From: Dipteris shenzhenensis
Lineage: Eukaryota > Polypodiophyta > Polypodiopsida > Gleicheniales
Assembly: GCA_047967505.1 (NCBI GenBank)
Contig: CM106540.1
Direction: 5' to 3' (one strand)
DNA: 64,000 bases
Shown: positions 24,771 through 35,656 of the stretch, piece by piece
Layout: each line of letters starts with the position of its first letter
Numbering within the stretch: the stretch's first letter is position 1
The notes under the pieces: generated by a model
What the model was told of the DNA's origin: nothing
Seen by the model: the letters and a program-made list of their open reading frames with translations, nothing else
Database searches by the model: none
Translations under genes and position numbers: made by a program

Positions 24771-25421
24771 AAAACAAGTTCATTGACTTTCGTCATTCAA
24801 ATGGCCTGCCCTGTGGGTAAAATAGTAAGTAGAATGGAAGGGAGAAAAAATAGGGACTAAAAATAGAATCTTGGGACATGGACCAATCCCAAAAAAAGTG
24901 GAAATATGCAATCGCACTCGGGCCCAACGATCAGACGACACCATGCACCCACTCCAAAATTAGCATTTTCCCATCTCAAAGGAAACGCACCCTTCACTAA
25001 GACCTTCCCTTTCCCCAGGGAAGGCCAAAAAGAAAGTGTGTGTGAGTGCGTGTGTGAGAGAGAAAGAACCAAAATACAAGGGGCCACGTGGCAACAAAGT
25101 GTGTAGACACTTTTTAACAAAAGTGTACCTAGAGCACTGCATGGAAGGCAGTGCGCTGCCTGGAAGGCAATAAAAGCCCCCACGTTGGTCCCTACTTTAA
25201 GTTTGACAAAAGTCAACAGTAGATTCACGACGACGAAATAAATATAGTGGGATCAACGTCTCAAACATCTTCAGTCTGTATTGGTTGATGGAAATATTTG
25301 TGCTTTAATAATTACGAGAATAACCACCTAAGCTCATACTTGCAGCTATCTTTTATGGCCAAAAAAAACTCGGAGGGAATTACTCTTTGAATGAAACACG
25401 TACAGAAGAATAAATCTATAC
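24735..25421. other. Intron 1 start region with GA tract
   Basis: The LINE tail is followed by a GA run (24739-24765), then about 650 bp of unique-looking sequence up to the exon 1 donor. I see no gene here. Confidence 0.6.
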
Positions 25422-25665
25422 CTGTTTCAACCCCAAGACCGCCAAGGCCAGAGATCAGAACGTTTGCACCGAAGAGACGGCGCATAGTCTCCCTGCCGTA
25501 AACAGCCAGCTGACGACTGTGCAAATCTTCATCGATCTCTATGTCCGATGGACTGCCATCAGCTGCCATAATGACGTCGCCTGCTGCTGCTGCGGCATCT
25601 TCGGGATACAGTTTCTTCGAGCCGTTCCCCAGTTCTCCCCCAGCGCCTCTCTTTATGGGAAGCAT
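25422..25665 (-). CDS. UBA1: Ubiquitin-activating enzyme E1, exon 1 (residues 1-81)
   Basis: The ATG at 25665 opens [15 protein letters not shown], a low-complexity, Ala-rich N-terminus like other plant E1 proteins. It then enters the conserved core [18 protein letters not shown] and the glycine-rich nucleotide-fold motif [11 protein letters not shown]. An in-frame TAA lies about 30 bp upstream of the ATG (25696-25698), and the only other start-like codon in between is a TTG, so this start is secure. The donor GTATAG begins at 25421 and splits an alanine codon completed by exon 2. Exons 1-3 together give 419 residues, roughly 40% of a usual E1 of about 1,050. Confidence 0.95.
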
Positions 25666-25957
25666 GTGGTGCAGAGAGCTGCACAACAGCTTTTGTTAGC
25701 GCCCAAACTGACAAAAGTGTGTTTATCAAAGAAGGGAATACAAACCAACCTCGAAATCTTAGTTTTGATTATCTGCACCCAAAAGCAGGACCTCAAGAAG
25801 AAGACGAGAGCGGCCAGGGTCACCTAGTCGATTCAGGAAACAAACCCAGAAAGGCACAAGGTGAGAATTCGAGGGAGCAGATGAACCTGCGATTCTTAGA
25901 GGGCTAATCAAGCAACGACCCAAAAAAGAACGTGACAAAAAGCACAGTGGGGAAACA
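25666..25957. promoter_or_regulatory. Candidate divergent promoter/5' UTR region of the E1 gene
   Basis: About 290 bp separates the E1 start codon (25665, minus strand) from an ATG of an acidic plus-strand ORF at 25958. The minus strand here and further right (25.96-26.15 kb) is pyrimidine-rich, as plant 5' UTRs often are. A 5' UTR intron is also possible. I cannot place a TATA box with confidence. Confidence 0.35.
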
Positions 25958-26305
25958 ATGCCACCCAAGATGACGGAGGAGAAAGCTCTAGGAAGATGGA
26001 GGGACTTACTACGTGAAAGAATGAATGAATTGGAGGAAGATGGAGAGCTTCGGCAGCTCTCTTTGGCCACAAGAATCGAGAAGTGGTTGAATAGAGACGC
26101 TCAAGAAGACGATGAAGGAATACGAAACGCTGAAGAAGACGACGACGATAAAAACGAATGCATACCATCAGACAGGAAGGCGAAGAGCTCATTTTTTAGA
26201 TATCGATTGAACTTAAGTAAATACCAAGTTTCCTCATATCTTAAGCTAAGGAAAAACCACTTGGCAAAGCAATGTCTTCTCGCAAGAAATGGAAGCTCAC
26301 AATAA
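25958..26305 (+). CDS. Hypothetical acidic protein, 115 codons, possible first exon
   Basis: An ATG opens MPPKMTEEKALGRWRDLLRE, then a helical, charged segment (MNELEEDGELRQLSLATRIE) and an acidic run (EEDDDDKNE). The composition is coding-like, and the ORF starts head-to-head with the E1 gene. Its last 20 or so codons run into a minisatellite (from 26246), so the true 3' end or a splice site may come earlier. Alternatively this is the E1 5' UTR read on the wrong strand. No family is recognised. Confidence 0.3.
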   Translation: MPPKMTEEKALGRWRDLLRERMNELEEDGELRQLSLATRIEKWLNRDAQEDDEGIRNAEEDDDDKNECIPSDRKAKSSFFRYRLNLSKYQVSSYLKLRKNHLAKQCLLARNGSSQ

Positions 26306-26620
26306 AGGGTACACCAATTGACAAAGCAAACTCTTTCTAGCGAAAATTGGAAGATGGTAAAGGGAAAACCAATTGGCAAAGCAAACTCTTCCACCTAGAA
26401 ATGGGAAGAGGATTAAGGGATCTCTAAAAAATGGAAGCTCACAATAAAGGGTACACCAATTGACAAAGCAAACTCTTCTAGCAAAAATTGGAAGATGGTA
26501 AAGGGAAAACCAATTGGCAAAGCAAACTCTTCCAGCTAGAAATGGGAAGAGGATTAAGGGATCTCTAAAATATGCATGGGGAAGAGGATTAAGGGATCTC
26601 TAAAATATGCATGCCATGTT
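26246..26620 (+). repeat. Nested minisatellite (about 60-bp subunits in about 140-bp units)
   Basis: The core AAGGGAAAACCAATTGGCAA and close variants, each followed by AGCAAACTCTTC or similar, occur five times, starting near 26246, 26306, 26360, 26446 and 26500. Pairs of cores make a unit of about 140 bp repeated twice (about 26287-26427 and 26428-26570). A 35-bp unit, GGGAAGAGGATTAAGGGATC with its following bases, repeats again at about 26545-26615. Confidence 0.85.
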
Positions 26621-27759
26621 CCTTCGTGGAGAAAAGCTTTTAACCTTGACTAATTCAGTCACAATGATCCCAAGTGTCATATCCCAACCTTCTTTAGTTG
26701 TGAAAGGACTTATTCCTTTCAAGAGCTTTTTAACTAGCAGTCTAATTGCCTAGTTTGAAGCAAGCATGTGAAACCATAAAATGTTTAACTAGCAGTCTAA
26801 GAGTCTAGTTTGAAGTAAGCATGTGGACATTCTAATTCACCATGTTGTTTAATGTTGAGTTGATCGTCACCCTCAAATTCCCTAGAAATTACAAATACTT
26901 AAAGACATTTAGCATAATTTCTAGTGGTGGAAATGCTACTTAGAAGAAATTTTTTACAAGCATTCTTTGCAAGGCATTAGGAGATTTAACTAAATCATAT
27001 GTGGATGTAACCTTTCTTAAGAGATTTGAAACAACCCATTTTCCATGGAAAGAGGTCCATAGTTACTTTACCTAACAAATTTTAAGCATCATGATATGTT
27101 TGTCTTCTTCATTTATTTATATAAAGAACATTAAGCGTACTTACAATAAATGCCTAGGTCTCCAATAAGAATGTATAGTTGTCATAACTTGTCTTAATCT
27201 TAGCATATTTAGTTGGCCACGTATACAAAATTTTTCGTTGTGTATTTAGTGGCACCTTCAAGTTGGTGTGGCGGTAGAGATGGGAAGAAAATTAGTGGGA
27301 GAATATACAAAATTGCCACCTAGAGTGGCATAGAAATTGCTTGCTTAAAGAATTCCCTTCTTACAAAATCATGTTCAAAATAGACCTTCTAAACTCATTT
27401 TGTACAAGTAATGGGGATGCCATAAAGTATGAAAATATGGAAATGATTGGAATCTTCCTCATAAAAGAAACCAATTACAAGCGCAAGCACTAAAGGTGAT
27501 GATTCCCAACCTTCTACATATTCTTTCATAATATTCTTCCCTTATAAAATTCTATCTTGGCATATCGATTTCATAATATTCTTCCCTTATCGAAATCTAC
27601 CTTGGCATATGCTTTGTCTTCTTTCTTTCCATAAAATAAGATAATATGCCCCGCCACACCACCCCGTCCTTTCACAAGGCCTACTTTACACATGAACTCC
27701 TCTTTTGCATATATGAAAGCCATGCTCTTTCGCTTACTCAATTATCATCACTTCAATAT
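26621..27759. other. Intergenic, nothing recognised
   Basis: AT-rich sequence with no coding block or named repeat family visible. A short internal duplication (TAACTAGCAGTCTAA) occurs at about 26731 and 26785. Confidence 0.5.
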
Positions 27760-28165
27760 GGTGATGCATATTGCCCTTTATGTGTGTCTAAAATGAGCAA
27801 GCTTAGCACCAATAGAAGATATGAAAGTTGATATCCAACCACCATATACACTACTCAATTTATCATTTACTCCTCATGAACCAGATCAAATCTTCTAGAG
27901 TATCTTTTAAATTCTAGTCCATTATCCCATGCTTCATATGGCCTCACCAACCTAGAAAAACAACTCAAAAGACTCTTTACACTAGAGATTAATTTATTTA
28001 CTTGAAATTTCATTATTATAAAATGTCATGAATTATTCAATGACTAGTAAAGTTCATCGAGGACCCCACTTTAACAAGACAATGGAGCAATTATTTGGAT
28101 CATATACATTTTACATATTTATTGATTTCCTCCTTGAGCACATCAAACTTATAAATAGGTCTAAA
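27760..28165 (+). repeat. Diverged repeat, copy A
   Basis: About 400 bp that reappears at 29450-29880. Shared stretches include ATTATCCCATGCTTCATAT, GAATTATTCAATGA-like, and CATATACATTTTACATATTT. There is no coding potential, so it may be a non-autonomous element or an old segmental duplication. Confidence 0.8.
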
Positions 28166-28624
28166 AGTTGGAAGACAAGACCAAGATAACTATGCAATAC
28201 AATTGCACCTAAAATAATTTAAAGGGCACACCTTGACCCTTAATAATCCTTAAAAAGCGGCATGAACATGTGTCAACATCTTTTATATAGCTCTTGCTTC
28301 ATATGGTAAGAACATTGGCACAATCTAAATCAAGTCATGAATCTTACATGCTAACATAAAGCCCCAAGTTACATTAATTAACTTCCCAAATTATCATCAC
28401 ATCAAGGTTTTTTTGTCAAAGGGATTAGGGTCTTTAGAAACATTAAAATAGGTTACCAAAATTAGAGTCAAAATGAGTTTGTTCTATTCTTTTACCAATG
28501 TTTATATTGATGGGGTAATTTTGACACTTAAAAATAAAAGAAACCGACATTATCAATCTTTGGGAAAAACATTTAAGGCAAATAACAGCATGCCGTAACC
28601 CACCCTATCTGTATGTGTACATGT

Positions 28625-28656
<32 letters not shown>
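28166..28656. other. Intergenic stretch ending in a (CA)n tract
   Basis: No gene is seen. A clean (AC)n run at 28627-28655 directly abuts the LINE tail to its right. Confidence 0.6.
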
Positions 28657-28658
<2 letters not shown>

Positions 28659-29175
28659 TTTTTTCGTGAAATTATGAACATTATATTATGAAATAACCAT
28701 TTTACAATAGGGCAGGGCTCTAGAAAAGAGCCAAACCGTATCTATCATAAATAGTAAAAGAAAAGCTCAATGCAAGAGACATCCAAATCCTCCTCATGCA
28801 AGGCTTCATATAAGGACTGTCGCAATGAGGCCCGGAAGAACTCATAAGGGTGTTGAAGAGATGAAGCCAAAAATGCGTGATTTTGCTGAAGCCAAAGGGT
28901 CCATAGCGCCCAGTGTCTGATCCAATGAAAGAAAAGAGAGTACTAGGACAAAGGAGCTAGTAATCTGCCAAACATCTAGAAAAACCTCGAGAACCTGTTG
29001 CTGGAAATCTGAGAAATAAAAAATAGGTGATCCTGTCCAAAAGGTCCTTGGAATATGAACAAAACCACAATAAGTGCTAAATACTCTCAAGAGCATGATG
29101 ATATCTTGGACAAAGAGGAGAGGCAATCCTTCTTTGAGCCAATTTCACTCCCACTGGAAAAATTCCAACCATGCA
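28657..29175 (-). pseudogene. LINE 3' end with zf-RVT domain
   Basis: The minus strand reads PLCPRYHHALESI, a stop, then HLLWFCSYSKDLLDRI. This is the zf-RVT motif with its second Cys changed to Tyr and a TAG (29077-29079) where Gln is usual. GRYGPFGFSKITHFW follows. A short A run (minus strand, 28657-28664) next to the CA tract may be the LINE tail. Only the 3' end of the element is present, as in 5'-truncated LINE insertions. Confidence 0.65.
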
Positions 29176-29316
29176 TCTCTCTCACACAGACACACACACA
29201 CATACATATATACATTCATAAATACACATGCACGTGCAGTGCAGGTGCATGTGGATCAAGTATCATCACTTTAATAGGATACTGATGCATATTGCAATTT
29301 ACATGTCTCAAAAATG

Positions 29317-29370
<54 letters not shown>

Positions 29371-29500
29371 CATACATATATACATACATAAATACACATG
29401 CACATGCACATGCATGTGCAGGCGCATGTGCATCAAGTATCATCACTTTAATATGATATTGATGCATATTGCTCTTTACATGTCTCAAAAATGAGCAATC
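29176..29500 (+). repeat. Duplicated block with (CA)n tracts
   Basis: Two copies of a block of about 160 bp share CACACA, CATACATATATACAT, the TGCATGTG region and ATCAAGTATCATCACTTTAA. The last sequence begins near 29257 and 29437. A long (CA)n tract (about 29322-29368) separates them. Confidence 0.75.
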
Positions 29501-29880
29501 TTAGCACCAATACAACAAATCAAAGTTGATATCCCACCACCATTTGTACTTGTGAATTTCCTTAAGAACCAAATCAAATCTTCTAGAATCTCTTTTAAAA
29601 TTCCATTCTATTATCCCATGCTTCATATTGCCTCATCAACCTAAAGTAAGTCTCTTTACACTAGACATTATTTTCCTTACTTTATATTTCATGATTCTAA
29701 AGTGTCATCAATTATTCAATGAACATAAATCTCACCTCCACTAGTGGGGGGGCCTACTTTAATAAGACAATGGAATGTTTCTTTGAATCATATACATTTT
29801 ACATATTTGAATGGCCTTTAATCTATTGTTTCAATATTTATTCCCTCTTTGAGGACATCAAACTTATGAGATAGGAGAAA
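29450..29880 (+). repeat. Diverged repeat, copy B
   Basis: The second copy of the repeat at 27760-28165, in the same orientation. It has a small insertion around 29740 (G run) and an extra segment near 29815. It overlaps the end of the CA-containing duplication. Confidence 0.8.
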
Positions 29881-30082
29881 AAAACAATTATTTAGTACCA
29901 TTGTAGGGCCACAACATCATTGGGTGTAGCCAATATATTGCATATGGATAAAGTGCTCAATTTGTGACTTATGAATTGCTCAATAGAATTTGGCAAACTT
30001 TGTGTTTAAGCTAATGTACACATTTTGAACTTGAATCTGAGATCAAACCATCACACGATTGGCATCTTGAATGAGATGATTA

Positions 30083-30434
30083 TGTGAAGATAGTGGGAGA
30101 GAAGGAAGGAGTCTCACTTGCGGCTTTCTCACATACACAATGGGGGAATACACACAAATGTGGAGGCTGAAAACAGTTTTCCTCTTCTTAGTTGTGAAAG
30201 CCAAAAGAACTCTAGTACAAAGAAATAGAAGAACCCTATATGTGGGTCTCAAACCAAACTCAGCTAACTAAGGTGGCATACTAATTGAGCCACGAACTAG
30301 AGTACATAAGGATAGCTATCATCCAACTATTATTCATGGGCGGTGTACCAACTGCATCTGCAGCTAACAAGTCGGTGACATAAATGCACAATGGTCAACC
30401 TGGCATATCACGAGTGGAGCTCGATATCTCAACA
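30083..30434 (-). repeat. 3' LTR of the minus-strand copia element
   Basis: 352 bp with TG...CA ends on the element strand (TGTTGAGATATC to CTATCTTCACA). It matches the other LTR across its whole length. Partial copies of the family LTR recur at 40974 and 44378. Confidence 0.95.
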
Positions 30435-31888
30435 CTCCCCCTTGAGCTCAATCCCAATTCCTGTACACCAAGCAGGTCTCTAAACTTGCACAGCTTCTCT
30501 GCGCCCAATGCCTTCGTGAATATGTCAGCTACCTGATCCTCTGTGCTGACATAAACTAGATCAATAAGACCTAGTAAAACCTTCTCCCACACATAGTGAT
30601 AATGCACCTCAATGTGCTTTGTTCTAGCATGATAAACTGGGTTATTTGCCAAGTTTATACTACTCATGTTGTCACAATAAATGACAACTGGCCCATCTGT
30701 AGACTGATGCATATCATAAAGTAGCTTATGCAACCAAGCTACCTCACATGTAGCCATTGCTGCACCCCTGTACTCAGCTTCTGTGCTCGACAAGGCAATT
30801 GTAGGTTGTTTTTTGCTGCTCCAAGTGACTGCAGCACTCCCAAAAGAGAACACATATCCACTGGTAGATCGTCTATTAGAAATACTACTAGCCCAATCAG
30901 CATCAATGTATCCATGCAACTGTATCTAAACCCCAGCCTCATAAAATAGTCCATACTGCAATGTGGACTTCACATACCTGAGTATGCCTCTGGCGGCATC
31001 CAAATGCGGTTTCCTTGGAGCTTGCATAAACTGACTTACCAATCCAACAGCATAGCTCAAATCTGGCCTGGTAATAGTCATATAAATCAAACTTCCTACT
31101 ATGCGCCTGTACATAGTAGGGTCTTCTAGAAGCTCACCTGCATCTGCGCTCAACTTCACATTCTGCTCCAAAGGAACTGAAATAGGCTTACAGCCTGTCA
31201 TCCCATATTTGGACAGCATGTCCAATCCATGCTGCCTCTGCAAGAGCCGTATCCCACTTGGTGATCTAATCACCTCAATGCCCAAGAAATAACACAGCTC
31301 TCCCAAATCCTTCATCTCAAACTTCTGCTTCAATAGCATTTTTACATGAAGGATATCTTCATCACTATCACCTGTGATGATCAAATCATCAACATAAATG
31401 ACAAGCAGCATAATACCTTTCTCTGTTTTTCTCACATAAACTGAGAAATCTGCCTTGGAAATCTGAAAGCCAATAGTGACAAGATATTGTCCTATCTTGT
31501 TAGACCATGCTCTAGGTGCTTGCTTCAAGCCATACAAGTCTTTCTTCAACCTGCAAACAAACTTAGGATGAACAGCATGAACATAACCTAGTGGCTGCTC
31601 GACAAAGACCTCTTCTTGCAAATCACCATGCAAGAAGGCATTCTTTACATCCATCTGATGTAAAGACCATCCCTTTGATGCAGCCATAGCAATGACTGCT
31701 CTTATGGCTGCCATCCTTGCAACTGGACTGAATGTTTCTTCATAATCAATGCCATATTTCTGTGCATACCCCTTGACAACTAATCTTGCCTTGTATCTGT
31801 TCACAGAACCATCTGCATTGTGCTTCACCTTATAAACCCACTTACAGCCAATTGCATTCTTGTCTTTAGGCAAGGCATCAATTCCCAT
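30395..31888 (-). pseudogene. Copia RT-RNase H, catalytic motifs intact
   Basis: The frame 30926-31888 carries KWVYKVKHNADG, VVKGYAQKYGIDYEETFSPV, HQMDVKNAFLHGDL and DLYGLKQAPRAW. It also has the catalytic YVDD (bases 31385-31396), YFLGIEV and RPDLSYAVGL. A TAG near 30927 separates it from RNase H (GYIDADWASSISNRRSTSGY, LSSTEAEYRGAAMA, YCDNMSSI, ARTKHIEVHYHYV, DIFTKALGAEKL). This is the only copia RT in the window with its palm preserved. The single stop would block a full Pol polyprotein. Confidence 0.9.
30435..30443 (-). other. Polypurine tract
   Basis: The element strand reads AAGGGGGAG immediately before the TG of the 3' LTR. Confidence 0.9.
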
Positions 31889-32847
31889 GTAGCATTTGCT
31901 TCCAAGGCATCCATTTCTTCATCCATGGCTTTCTCCCATTTTTCTTTTCCCATTGCTTGCTCAAAAGAAGTGGGTTCTGGTTCCTGTATCACTTTGACCA
32001 TATAGGCATAGTGAATGGCTGTAAATCCATCATATTTCAGCCTATCCACAGGATACCTAACTCTGGTAGACCTGCGCAAAATAGGCTCACTTCTAGGTGC
32101 TCTCAAAACATCCTTGGTCTTCCTTACTCCAGGTGTAACAATAGAAGGAATACCCAACTCATCATCAATAATCTGTTCTGAGCCACTGGATTCACCATCC
32201 ACATAAGAGTGACCTACATTCACATCAAACATGGGCTGATCTAACTTCTCTTTTTCTTTTCGTGATACCTGCATACCACTATCTGCATTGCTTTGAGGAG
32301 ATTCTCCTGATCTCAATCTGCCTGTCCATGGCAAAGTATGTGAACCACTGTTAGAGGACACTGCAGGTCCACTAATATTTTGTGATTGATGCTGTGAATT
32401 CTATGCAGCATTACCATTTTGTGCATCTATATCACCAATCACATTTACTGGTTTATACCAGCTGCTCATCTCATAAAAAACAACATCTCTACTTACTGTA
32501 AACTTACGAATAGAAGGGTTATAGCATCTATACCCTTTCTGCTGCAGAGAATAACCAATAAAGATGCACTTCTCAGCTTTTGGATCCAACTTGGACCTCA
32601 ACTCATCTGGCACATGAACATAGGCAATGCAACCAAAAATTTTCAAATGAGAAATATCTGGTTTCCTACCAGTATACATCTCCTCTGGCGTCATGCCATG
32701 TATTTCTGTAGTGGGAGTCCTGTTCATTATGTAAACTGTTGTAGCAACTGCTTCAGCCCAATAATAATCTGGTAGGTCTTTTTCATTTAGCATGGCCCGA
32801 GATACCTCTCCAATATGCCTATTTTTCCTTTCTGCAAGTCCATTTTG
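31825..32847 (-). pseudogene. Copia integrase C-terminal and linker relic
   Basis: The frame continues after the TAG with QNGLAERKNRHIGEVSRAML (catalytic Glu region), DYYWAEAVATTVYIMNRTPT and the C-terminal SRDVVFYEMSSW. A TAG at 32401-32403 interrupts the linker, which then runs as the open frame 31825-32361 (SHTLPWTGRLRSGES; RRSTRVRYPVDRLKYD) into RT (EKWEKAMDEEMDAL, ATWELMP). A one-base shift there passes the frame to the next segment. Confidence 0.8.
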
Positions 32848-33801
32848 CTATGGGGTATGACTGCATGAATATTGCTGCTTTATGCCATGCTCTTGTAGGA
32901 AATTTGCAAACTCATTTGAGAGGTACTCTCCCCCTCCATCTGACCTTAGGCATTTTATTTGCAGGCCTGTTTCTTTTTCAGCCATAGCTTTAAAAGCTTT
33001 GAAATGCCCAAACGCTTCACTTTTCTTTTTCATAAAATGCACCCAAACTTTTCTGCTGTAGTCATCAATAAAAGTGACAAAATAATGATAGCCTCCAATA
33101 GATGCAGCTTTAGTAGTCCACACATCAGAGTGGATTAATTCCAATGGCTTCTTACTCTCTTGAACATGCCTAGGAAATGGTTTCCTTGCCTGTTTTCCAA
33201 ATTGACAGGCTTCACATACCTTATGCATTTCTGCAACCTTGAATTTAGGCAATCCTACAACAATATTTTGGGCCTGCATTGATTTAAGTCACTGTTCATT
33301 AACATGACCAATGCGTTTATGCTAGATATCAATATCTGCAACTACACCGATCCCATGTGCAAACATTGCTGCACTCAATTCAGGCATGTCCGCATCCAAC
33401 GTAAACATCTTGCCCTTCTTCTTTCCTTTTGCTATCAAGCGACCGTTATTTTTCATATCCTCAACAAAGCATCCATGAGGATTAAATCTAACCTGCAAGC
33501 CCTGCTCAACCATTTGACCAATAGAAACCAGGTTCTTGGTGATGTTCGGGACATGAAATACATCAGACATGTATTTCTTTTTCCCATCCTGCATAGACAA
33601 AGGAATTTTACCAATCTGCACAATAGGATGTGCAGTATCATCACCAGTCTCCACAACTCCTGGTCTTTCCATTTTCCTTGCATCCTGCATCCATTCTGCA
33701 TGACCTGTCATGTGGTTTGACGCACCTGAGTCAACATACCACACATCATTGCTTTCTTCTGCACTTGTCACAGAATTGGTCATGTGCTGCACCATAAACA
33801 A
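32848..33801 (-). pseudogene. Copia protease and integrase N-terminal relic
   Basis: The protease has its catalytic motif in WYVDSGASNHMTGHAEWM (about 33.70-33.75 kb). The GAG-pre-integrase and zinc-binding region follows (RIGHVNE, CEACQFGKQ), interrupted by TAG (33322) and TGA (33289). The integrase core includes LIHSDVWTT, FIDDYSRKVWVHF and RSDGGGEYLS, keeping both catalytic aspartates. It ends at the TAG at 32848-32850, where the sister copy has CAG. Confidence 0.85.
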
Positions 33802-33822
33802 ATGCTCATTTCTGTCATCACC

Positions 33823-34755
33823 CTATCTACTAGAGGATGCATGATTGCCTTGCTGCAATTTTCCATTCATAATGTCATTCTGCTTTTTGTAGTAGTCTTT
33901 AGCCATATGACCCATTTTACCACAATAGTAGCATTCAACATTGCTGTTTGCATTTTGATCTCTCTGCCATCCACCACGACCTCTTTGGCTCCCCCTGCCT
34001 CTAGAGTTACCATGTCCTCCTCCAAAGGACTGGTTTTCTTGAGTTTGCTGCATATTCTGATTTCTACCACGGCCTCCAGATCAGCCTCCTCTACCTTTGC
34101 CTCTACTTCTTCTAGCATTTGAGTAGAAGACAGTTTCTTTTGAAGTTCCTCCTGAAGAAGATGCACCACCATTTCTCTGCTCTTCAGAACTTAGAAGAGC
34201 AAACAACTCAAAATCAGGAAATTTTTCATGGACGGCAATGGATGTCCAGAACTATGCATAATCCTTTCGTAGACCATTCAAGGTCATAGAAACTAGATCA
34301 TCATCTTCCACTGGCGACCCAATGGAAGCAAGTGCATCTGCAATTTTCTTCACCTTCATGTGGTAGTCATTGATGCTCATATTTTCTCTCTGCACATTTT
34401 GCAACTCCTGCTTGAGCTGCATTTTCTTGGCTTGCGTATTTGTGCTGTACATTTTTGCCTAAGTATCCCATGCCTCCTTTGGCATACTTGCATCCTGAAT
34501 ATGTACAATCATAGAATCCGAAATACTGATAGGCAGCCAGTACATAACTTTTCTGGCTCTCTCATGCCATTCTTTAAATGCCTGCATTTCGTGTTGATTG
34601 GGAACATTAGGAAGAACTGGTTCTTCTTCATTTCCTGTAATGAACTCCCAATAGCCTTTTCCCATAAGGAAATTCGTCATTCTAAACTTCCATGCTTGGA
34701 AGTTGTTCTTGTCAAGCTTTTCAGTGACAATCTGTGAAAGAGAATCAGACACCAT
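33823..34755 (-). pseudogene. Copia gag relic
   Basis: The ATG at 34755 opens VSDSLSQIVTEKLDKNNFQA, a gag start shared with the copy at 41821. Downstream are EAWDT, a TAG, then MKVKKIADALASIG and the Gly/Arg/Gln-rich region before a zinc knuckle (CYYCGKMGHMAKDYY). The knuckle's last Cys is Tyr (33892-33894), so metal binding is compromised; the sister copy keeps Cys. In-frame stops include TAG at 34252-34254 and TGA at 34081-34083. Gag proteins form the particle that packages element RNA. Confidence 0.85.
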
Positions 34756-35287
34756 TACAGAACACTGCAAAATATTCTGTCACTGCAAAAAACACAGCTT
34801 CTACCTCACAAGGGCAAATCTGCAAAACTAACAAAAGTGGTATTTGACCACACAGTCACTTCCTAGTGACGATTTTGCATCAACAGGTAATAAGGATGAT
34901 TCTGTAACTCCCAATATCTCTGTGCACAGGCATATGATGTAATTTCTGCGGCAACTTTTCACTGACTTGCAGAGCAGTGGTTGCACAACAAAAATAGGGC
35001 CTTTTTCTCAGTGCCTGCGAAAATCTTCCGCCACCAAAATGGGCCCCGAAATGGCCTCGAATCAAAAAAATAAATTCACCAAGGACTTTGCCCTAGCCCG
35101 CAGCATATATTGCCCTCTTGCCACACCGCGAAGGGCGTCTCAACATAAGACAATGCACTCTTGCACTTTCCGGCTGTGCTATCTGCAGAGATTTGCTCCC
35201 AAACTCAAAAAAGGAAAGCAACACTGGTCCTCTTACCAAGACACTGTGAATTTGGTTTGCTTTCTTGAGCTCCTTACCACGAGCCAA

Positions 35288-35299
35288 GCTCTGATACCA
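35288..35299 (-). other. Primer-binding site (initiator tRNA-Met)
   Basis: TGGTATCAGAGC on the minus strand directly after the 5' LTR is the standard copia primer site complementary to the initiator Met tRNA 3' end. Confidence 0.95.
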
Positions 35300-35651
35300 T
35301 GTGAAGATAGTGGGAGAGAAGGAAGGAGTCTCACTTGCGGCTTTCTCACATACACAATGGGGGAATACACACAAAGGTGGAGGCTGAAAACAGTTTTCCT
35401 CTTCTTAGTTGTGAAAGCCAAAAGAACTCTAGTACAAAGAAATAGAAGAACCCTATATGTGGGTCTCAAACCAAGCTCAGCTAACTAAGGTGGCATACTA
35501 ACTGAGCCACGAACTAGAGTACATAAGGATAGCTGTCATCCAACTATTATTCATGGGTGGTGTACCAACCGCATCTGCAGCTAACAAGTCGGTGACATAA
35601 ATGCACAACGGTCACCCTAGCATATCACGAGTGGAGCTCGATATCTTAACA
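35300..35651 (-). repeat. 5' LTR of the minus-strand copia element
   Basis: 352 bp, the partner of the LTR at 30083-30434. It would carry the element promoter. It is followed by the primer-binding site at 35288-35299. Confidence 0.95.
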
Positions 35652-35656
35652 GATTA

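Larger units (their letters stand above)
6668..25421 (-). other. E1 intron 1, 18.75 kb, packed with transposon remains
   Basis: The interval between the exon 1 donor and exon 2 acceptor contains at least five separate transposon bodies on both strands, listed separately, including one nearly intact LINE. No E1 coding block is seen inside it. The intron is inferred from matching splice sites and continuous protein homology, not from transcripts. Confidence 0.85.
30078..35656 (-). mobile_element. Complete Ty1/copia element with LTRs and target-site duplication
   Basis: Matching 352-bp LTRs (30083-30434 and 35300-35651) are flanked by a perfect 5-bp target-site duplication GATTA (30078-30082, 35652-35656). 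I count about 10 differences between the LTRs, roughly 97% identity. The primer-binding site matches initiator tRNA-Met, and the polypurine tract adjoins the other LTR. The interior encodes gag, protease, integrase, RT with an intact YVDD, and RNase H, interrupted by several stops and a few frame changes. It is the most complete copia copy in the window but is not coding-competent. Confidence 0.97.

Noticed and set aside
25666-25686. Earlier E1 start at a TTG around 25686
   Set aside because: It is not an ATG, an in-frame TAA lies just upstream, and MLPIKR at 25665 matches the usual plant E1 start style.
33304-33720. 138-codon plus-strand frame inside the minus-strand copia
   Set aside because: It is antisense to the recognisable protease region and has no family resemblance.
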